Part shown: piece after piece, positions 59,777 to 64,000 of the stretch
How positions within the stretch are numbered: position 1 is the first letter of the stretch
Layout: every line of letters starts with the position of its first letter
Assembly (NCBI RefSeq): GCF_003194605.1
Contig: NZ_QHKY01000006.1
Coordinates: 62,001 to 126,000, forward strand
Length of the DNA stretch: 64,000 bases
Direction of reading: 5' to 3'
Source: Nocardioides gilvus
Lineage (GTDB): Bacteria; Actinomycetota; Actinomycetes; Propionibacteriales; Nocardioidaceae
Program-made: the position numbers and the translations under genes
Notes under the pieces: generated by a model
What the model saw: the letters and a program-made list of their open reading frames with translations, nothing else
The model's database searches: none
What the model was told of the DNA's origin: nothing

Positions 59777-59986
59777 ATGACCGACATTCGCTCCAACCTC
59801 GCCCACCGAGGCCTCGTCCGACCCCGCGACCGCAAGATCCTCGGCGGCGTGTGCGCCGGTCTCGGCCGTCGCTTCGGCCTGTCGCCCTGGACCGCCCGAC
59901 TGCTCTTCGTCCTGGTGCTGATGGTGGTGCCGGGCAGCCAGTTGTTGATCTACCCGGTGCTGTGGGTGCTGATGCCCGCCGAGTAG
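59777..59986 (+). CDS. PspC domain membrane protein
   Basis: A 69-residue protein with the PspC signature: KILGGVCAGLGRRFGLSPWT followed by a membrane helix VLVLMVVPGSQLLIYPVLWVL. PspC domains sense membrane stress in phage-shock systems; single small ones are frequent in actinobacteria. AAGGA is 6 bases before ATG 59777, which decides this start over ATG 59771. Confidence 0.88.
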   Translation: MTDIRSNLAHRGLVRPRDRKILGGVCAGLGRRFGLSPWTARLLFVLVLMVVPGSQLLIYPVLWVLMPAE

Positions 59987-60014
59987 GCGCCGCTCCTGTG
60001 GCACGATCTCATCC

Positions 60015-60710
60015 ATGCCGGATACCCCTCGACCGCCCGAGACCACGGTTGGGCCGGACGCCGAGTTCCATGCCGTCGTCTGGCTCGGTTTCCCGATCGC
60101 AGGAGCCCTGGCGGGCGCGCTGCTGACCTTCGCCCTCGACTGGATCGTGGGGCTCACCTGGGCCCCCTTCCAAGGACCGTTGAGTCTGGTGGACGAGGTC
60201 ACGGGCGACTGGACGCTACCGGTGCTCGCCGGTGTCGGCGTGGTGCTGGGGCTGGTGCTCGCGGTGATCGCCCAGGGTGAGGCGGCCCGGGTGACCGTGG
60301 GCCCCGACCGCGTCACCCTCACCCAGGACGGTGACGAACAGGTGGTGGCGAGGGAGTCGGTGGCGTGTGTCTTCGCGGAGAACGGGCGGCTGGTGGTCCA
60401 GGACGCCTTGGGACGGCGCGGCGGTGCCGTACGGGTCGAGGACCTGTCCCAGGAAAAGGTCCGGGACGCCTTCGTCAGCCACGGTTACGCATGGGTCGAG
60501 AAGGACCCGTGGGACGACACGTTCGCCCGATGGATCCAGGACTCCCCGGCGCTGAGCCCGGAGGCGAACGCGATCTTGGCGGCTCGACAGAAGTCTCTGG
60601 AATTGAAGAACGGCGAGGAGACCGAGGACTTCCGCGAGGAGCTGGCAAAGGTCGGCGTCGTGGTGCGCGACGAGGGGAACAAGCAGTTCTGGCGCCCCCT
60701 CGCCCCGTAG
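60015..60710 (+). CDS. YqeB-like membrane protein
   Basis: A 231-residue protein with two membrane helices (about 22-45 and 66-90) and a soluble C-terminal part with a PH-like strand region (ARVTVGPDRVTLTQDGDEQV). WVEKDPWDDTFARWIQDSPA is the most distinctive segment. I recall similar actinobacterial proteins as YqeB family; function is unknown and my assignment is moderate. It follows PspC after 28 bases on the same strand and converges with the next gene. Confidence 0.7.
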   Translation: MPDTPRPPETTVGPDAEFHAVVWLGFPIAGALAGALLTFALDWIVGLTWAPFQGPLSLVDEVTGDWTLPVLAGVGVVLGLVLAVIAQGEAARVTVGPDRVTLTQDGDEQVVARESVACVFAENGRLVVQDALGRRGGAVRVEDLSQEKVRDAFVSHGYAWVEKDPWDDTFARWIQDSPALSPEANAILAARQKSLELKNGEETEDFREELAKVGVVVRDEGNKQFWRPLAP

Positions 60711-60735
60711 CGCAGCCAGTGGACAGGCCCAGGCA

Positions 60736-62514
60736 TCAGAGCGTGAGCTTCAAGCCTGCGTGACTCTCCTCGTACCCGAGGCTGCGGTAGAAGGCGCGGG
60801 AGCGGTCGCGAGCCATGTCGGTGGAGAGCTGGGCCAGGGTGGCTCCTCGGGCGCGCCCGTGGTCGTGCGCCCACTCCAGCATCGCGGTGCCAAGTCCGCG
60901 GCCCCGGTGCGAGGAGGCGATGCGTACGCCCTCGAGCTGGAGCCGGGTGGTGCCCGCACGCGTCAGCCCGGGCAGCACGGTCAACTGCATGGTGGCGACG
61001 TTGCGATCCTCCGCGTCGCGGACCACGGCGAGGTAGTGCGCCGGGTCGCGGGTGACCGCGTCGAAGGAGGCTTCGTAGGTGGTCAGGTCGGGGCTCTCCC
61101 GAGTTGCTCCGAGGAGGTCGTCGGTGAGCAGCGAGACCAGGTCCGGCAGGTCGCTCCGCGTCGCCCGCTGCACCCGGTAGTGGGTCTCGCCCCACGCGCC
61201 GGTGAGTCTCAGGAGGGCCCCGGTGGACGCTGCGGCCCGCGCCTGCAGGTCGCGTCCCAAGGCGTCCAGCCAGGCGCCCACGTTGCGCCGTGCCTCGTCG
61301 GTGTCGGGGTAGCGGCAACGCAGGTGCAGTCCGGAGTCGTCGAGGACGAACCACAGCATCACACCGTCGGTGCGGATCTTCGCGCCCACGTACTGCGCCT
61401 GCAGCCCGACCGCGTCGACCCGCACCGGCAGGCGTCGCAGGTCCAGCCAGGAGATCGCGAACATGCCGGGGGCCTCGGGCATCCCGCCCCAGGGCTCCAA
61501 CACCTCGGCCAGCGGCCACGAACCCAGACGGATGGCTTCACGCAGCGCCGCACCGCTGGCCTCCGGGTCCGGGTCTCCTGACTCGAGGACGGAGTTGGTG
61601 ATGAACCAGCCCACCGAGTCGTGCCAGGTGGCGTCGTAGCGACTGTGCACCGGAAAGACTGCCCGTAGGGCCGTGCCGGCGAGGTCACGGGTGACGGCGG
61701 TCATCGCCGCGACCACGAGGGTGAGGGTGGAGAAGCCCTGGGCGCGGGCCTCAGCACTGAGGGCCGCGCAGTCGTCGACGTCGAGGACGTCGCGCACCTC
61801 GACCCGTTCGGCCTGCGGGGTGGCCACGTCGCCGAGCGGCATCGGGAAGCGCGGCATCACGTCCCCACCGTCGGCGATGATCTCGGCCCAACGGCGACGG
61901 ACGTCGGCCGGCGCCGTGGGCCGCGCTGCCAGCGACCGCGTGTGTTCGGCGAAGGCCGGGACGGGGCGCAGGTCCGGCTCGGAGCCCGCGCGGACCGCTT
62001 CGAGGGCGGTCAACAGGTCGCGGGCGATGACCAGCATGGACCACATGTCGGTGTGGCTGTGATCGGCCCCGATCACCACGGTCGGACCGGAGACGCTCTC
62101 CAGCAGGCACAGGCGGTGGGAAGGACGGGCGTACGGGCTGCACGCCTCGTCCAGCACGTCGCGCAGTGCCTCGTTGACGGCCTGGCCGGGGCCGATCGGA
62201 TGATCGATCCAACATCCGCCGGCGACCTCCACGGAGTGCAACGCCGCCCCCTCGTCGGAGTCGACGAAGACGGAGCGCAATGTGCCGTGCCGGGCGATCA
62301 CGGCCAGCCACGCGGTCGCCAGCGCGTCCGGGTCGACCACGTCGGGCAACGTGAAGGAGAGTGCCATCCACGAGCCGGGACGGGTGCCGGCCGCCACGTG
62401 GCGGCCTTGGTCGAAGGAGACGGGGAGCGCGACCCCGGGCGGGCCGACCTCGACGTCGAAGCCCCTGAGTCGACCGAACGGCAGACGCAGATGGGCAATG
62501 TTGGTCAGCCGCAT
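60736..62514 (-). CDS. Fusion of condensation-like acyltransferase and GNAT acetyltransferase
   Basis: A 592-residue protein in two parts. Residues 1 to about 430 look like a condensation/PapA-type acyltransferase: an early FDQGRHVAAG, RHGTLRSVF near 75-83, and GADHSHTDMWS in which H152 and D156 make the HxxxD core of the HHxxxDG motif. GWFITNSV is a typical later segment. Residues about 440-592 are a GNAT domain with the acetyl-CoA loop SSHRGRGLGTAMLEWAHDHG and the end AFYRSLGYEESHAGLKL. No carrier protein or NRPS genes are near, so it may act on a free CoA thioester and an amine or alcohol. I know no characterised protein with this fusion. Confidence 0.82.
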   Translation of the reverse strand: MRLTNIAHLRLPFGRLRGFDVEVGPPGVALPVSFDQGRHVAAGTRPGSWMALSFTLPDVVDPDALATAWLAVIARHGTLRSVFVDSDEGAALHSVEVAGGCWIDHPIGPGQAVNEALRDVLDEACSPYARPSHRLCLLESVSGPTVVIGADHSHTDMWSMLVIARDLLTALEAVRAGSEPDLRPVPAFAEHTRSLAARPTAPADVRRRWAEIIADGGDVMPRFPMPLGDVATPQAERVEVRDVLDVDDCAALSAEARAQGFSTLTLVVAAMTAVTRDLAGTALRAVFPVHSRYDATWHDSVGWFITNSVLESGDPDPEASGAALREAIRLGSWPLAEVLEPWGGMPEAPGMFAISWLDLRRLPVRVDAVGLQAQYVGAKIRTDGVMLWFVLDDSGLHLRCRYPDTDEARRNVGAWLDALGRDLQARAAASTGALLRLTGAWGETHYRVQRATRSDLPDLVSLLTDDLLGATRESPDLTTYEASFDAVTRDPAHYLAVVRDAEDRNVATMQLTVLPGLTRAGTTRLQLEGVRIASSHRGRGLGTAMLEWAHDHGRARGATLAQLSTDMARDRSRAFYRSLGYEESHAGLKLTL

Positions 62515-62557
62515 GGCGCTACCCTAGGCGCCACCTGCGAGCCGAGGAGTCCACGAC

Positions 62558-63349
62558 GTGCCGACCTTCACCGTCTCCGGGGCCGAACTCGACGTGGAGC
62601 TGAGCGACGAGGGAGGTCACCCCGTCGTCCAGTTGCACGGACTCACCTCCAGCCGTTACCGCGACCGGTTGCTCGACCTCGACCTGGGACGCGGCCTCAG
62701 CGGCACGCGGCTGCTGCGGTACGACGCCCGGGGCCACGGGCGCTCGACCGGCCGTGAGGTGCCCGAGGACTACCGGTGGCCGGTCCTCGCCGACGACCTG
62801 TTGCGGCTGCTGGACGCCTGGTTTCCCGGCGAGCGGGTGCACGGCGTCGGCCCGTCCATGGGGACCGGCACGCTCCTGCACGCCGCGGTGCGTGACCCGG
62901 ACCGGTTCAGCAGCCTGACCCTCCTGGTGCCGCCCACGGCCTGGGAGACCCGAAGCGCCAAGCAGGCGGACTACCTCAAGGCGGCTGACTTCGTCGAACG
63001 CGAGGGCTCGGAGGCCTTCGTACGCATCGGACGCGCAGTCGCCAGGCCACCGGCCACGCTGGGTGCGCCGGAAACGGTGCCCGACGTGGCTGATCACCTG
63101 TTGCCGACCGTGCTGCGGGGGGCCGCGGTCAGTGATCTTCCGGACCCGGAGGTCATCGCAGGTGTGGACGTCCCCACCACGCTGTTGGCATGGACCGAGG
63201 ATCCCTCCCACCCGGTCTCCACCGCGCAGGCTCTGGTTGACCTGCTGCCGCGGGCGACGCTGGAGGTGGCATCGACCCCCGACGAGGTGGCCCGCTGGCC
63301 CTCGATCCTCATGGCGGACGTCCGTCGGACTGCTGCTCGAATCTCCTGA
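62558..63349 (+). CDS. Alpha/beta hydrolase
   Basis: The 263-residue protein has the alpha/beta-hydrolase fold: VVQLHGLTSSRYR (oxyanion region HG), YDARGHGRSTG, nucleophile elbow GVGPSMGTG (near 104-112), and VPTTLLAWTEDPSHPVS with the likely catalytic Asp. The His region at the end is degenerate (STPDEVARWP), which makes activity uncertain. GTG 62558 follows GAGGAG. Divergent from the condensation-GNAT gene, with 43 bases between; convergent with the deaminase. Confidence 0.85.
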   Translation: MPTFTVSGAELDVELSDEGGHPVVQLHGLTSSRYRDRLLDLDLGRGLSGTRLLRYDARGHGRSTGREVPEDYRWPVLADDLLRLLDAWFPGERVHGVGPSMGTGTLLHAAVRDPDRFSSLTLLVPPTAWETRSAKQADYLKAADFVEREGSEAFVRIGRAVARPPATLGAPETVPDVADHLLPTVLRGAAVSDLPDPEVIAGVDVPTTLLAWTEDPSHPVSTAQALVDLLPRATLEVASTPDEVARWPSILMADVRRTAARIS

Positions 63350-63360
63350 CCGCAGTCAGG
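63345..63360. terminator. Small symmetrical hairpin containing both convergent stop codons
   Basis: CCTGAC (63345-63350), loop CGCA, GTCAGG (63355-63360). The left arm holds the TGA of the hydrolase gene and the right arm the stop of the deaminase on the other strand. Weak as a terminator. Confidence 0.4.
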
Positions 63361-63856
63361 GGCGGTCGACGCCGTGCCTTCGCGCTTGCAGCTCACGCAC
63401 CCGGCTGCTCAGCTCGCAGTCGGGGCCGGCGATGGGGATGTGTGGGGTCACGACGTGGATCGGCAGCGGGACGACCGGACCCGGGACGACTCCCCAGCGG
63501 CGGTACCACTCGGTGAGCTGCGCGCTGCTGCTGGCGAAGACGATCCGGCCCAGGCCCACCCAGGCATGGGCGGCCGAGCACATCGGGCAGTGCTCCCCGG
63601 AGGTGTAGACGACCGCGTGCGCCCGCTCCTCGGGGGTCAGGTGCTCAGCGGCCCACCGGGCGATCTCGAACTCCGGGTGCCTCGTGCGGTCGCCGCTGGC
63701 GGTCCGGTTGCGGTCCGCGAACCTCTCGGTGCCGTCGGCGTCGACCAGGACTGAACCGAAGGGTTCGTCGCCGGCGTCCAGCGCCTCCGCTGCCAGGTCG
63801 ACGCAGCGTTCGAGGAAGCGGCGGTCCTGCTCGGTGATCACGCTGGGGTCTGGCAT
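63356..63856 (-). CDS. Nucleoside/nucleobase deaminase (CMP/dCMP deaminase fold)
   Basis: The 166-residue protein has the zinc-dependent deaminase motifs: HPEFE (H-x-E, with the catalytic Glu) and GEHCPMCSAAHAW (PCxxC-like, Cys pair with two residues between). This resembles guanine deaminase/tRNA adenosine deaminase-like proteins (TadA/GuaD family). Substrate cannot be told. ATG 63856 was preferred over GTG 63865. It follows the partial dehydrogenase gene after 24 bases. Confidence 0.87.
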   Translation of the reverse strand: MPDPSVITEQDRRFLERCVDLAAEALDAGDEPFGSVLVDADGTERFADRNRTASGDRTRHPEFEIARWAAEHLTPEERAHAVVYTSGEHCPMCSAAHAWVGLGRIVFASSSAQLTEWYRRWGVVPGPVVPLPIHVVTPHIPIAGPDCELSSRVRELQARRHGVDRP

Positions 63857-63880
63857 GGGATCCACCCAATCACACCCGGC

Positions 63881-64000
63881 TCAGCCGAACTCGATGATCT
63901 GCCGCACCGCGTGGCCGTCGGCCAACTCGTCCATCCCGGCGTTGATCTCGTCGAGGCGGATGGTCGAGGAGACCAGCGACTCCACGGGCAGGCGTCCGCT
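63881..64000 (-). CDS. Alcohol dehydrogenase C-terminal end (cut by window)
   Basis: Only the last 39 codons are inside the window; translation on the minus strand ends LVSSTIRLDEINAGMDELAD, then GHAVRQIIEFG and TGA. This fits the C-terminus of zinc-dependent medium-chain alcohol dehydrogenases (including the mycothiol-dependent formaldehyde dehydrogenase type). The catalytic and cofactor domains lie beyond the window, so no more can be said. Confidence 0.7.
   Translation of the reverse strand, partial: SGRLPVESLVSSTIRLDEINAGMDELADGHAVRQIIEFG

Noticed and set aside
59624..60322. N-terminal extension of the second PlsC-type protein
   Set aside because: It runs antisense through PspC and the YqeB-like gene and has low-complexity sequence.
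60736..62514. Non-ribosomal peptide or lipopeptide gene cluster
   Set aside because: Only one condensation-like domain is present, with no adenylation, carrier or thioesterase genes nearby.

Overview
The window is very GC-rich, uses GTG starts often, and carries actinobacterial marker genes: WhiB, MtrA/MtrB/LpqB, the F420 genes cofD/cofE, DUF3499, DUF3107, DUF5302, DUF5719, MoeZ and the AdnA/AdnB helicase-nuclease pair. Gene content and order best fit the Nocardioidaceae (Nocardioides-like), but I cannot assign a species from sequence alone. No rRNA, tRNA, CRISPR array, insertion sequence or prophage was seen. Coding density is very high and no gene-free stretch exceeds about 220 bases.

Layout. 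(1) 1-28.2 kb is a conserved actinobacterial core block. It holds the end of a secreted amidase with FG-GAP repeats, mannose-1-phosphate guanylyltransferase, the cofD-cofE operon for coenzyme F420, a WhiB2-type regulator, a large membrane glycosyltransferase with a DUF5719 partner, phosphomannomutase/Trm112/SIS protein, ahcY, mtrA-mtrB-lpqB, comF, the hibernation factor hpf, an orphan LuxR-type response regulator, secA, and a LysM/Rv3235-family operon. From memory, this follows the order of Mycobacterium tuberculosis Rv3264c to Rv3235. (2) 28.4-32.4 kb has tatB, mrp, a DUF1003 protein and a soluble MgtE-N/CBS protein, which I recall as resembling the Rv1224-Rv1232c neighbourhood. (3) 32.6-41.5 kb is more accessory: two tandem OafA-like acyltransferases with SGNH domains, an acyl-CoA dehydrogenase, a sulfotransferase, DUF5302, a PHP phosphoesterase and an SDR. 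(4) 41.5-54.9 kb returns to core order (ParA-like, RhlE helicase, MiaE-like, DUF3107, TetR, MoeZ, alkyltransferase-like protein, PlsC, AdnA, AdnB; compare Rv3213c-Rv3201c). (5) 54.9-64 kb is accessory: TspO, an HTH/Clp-N two-gene module with a double palindromic operator, a DUF2200 gene broken by an in-frame TAG, a methyltransferase, a family A DNA polymerase, a second PlsC, PspC, a condensation-like/GNAT fusion, a hydrolase, a deaminase and the end of an alcohol dehydrogenase.

How the genes work together. The mannose genes (manC, phosphomannomutase, a SIS protein resembling a phosphosugar isomerase, glycosyltransferase) probably make and use GDP-mannose for cell-envelope glycans. MtrA/MtrB/LpqB, the LysM protein, SecA, TatB and the tandem acyltransferases also serve the envelope. 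AdnA/AdnB form a double-strand-break resection machine, with an alkyltransferase-like protein and a polymerase of family A nearby.

The points most worth a second look are the HTH/Clp-N module with its repeated GTCAAC-N4-GTTGAC operator, the adjacent DUF2200 nonsense codon, the condensation-GNAT fusion protein, and the repeated occurrence of short tandem duplications at gene stop codons.
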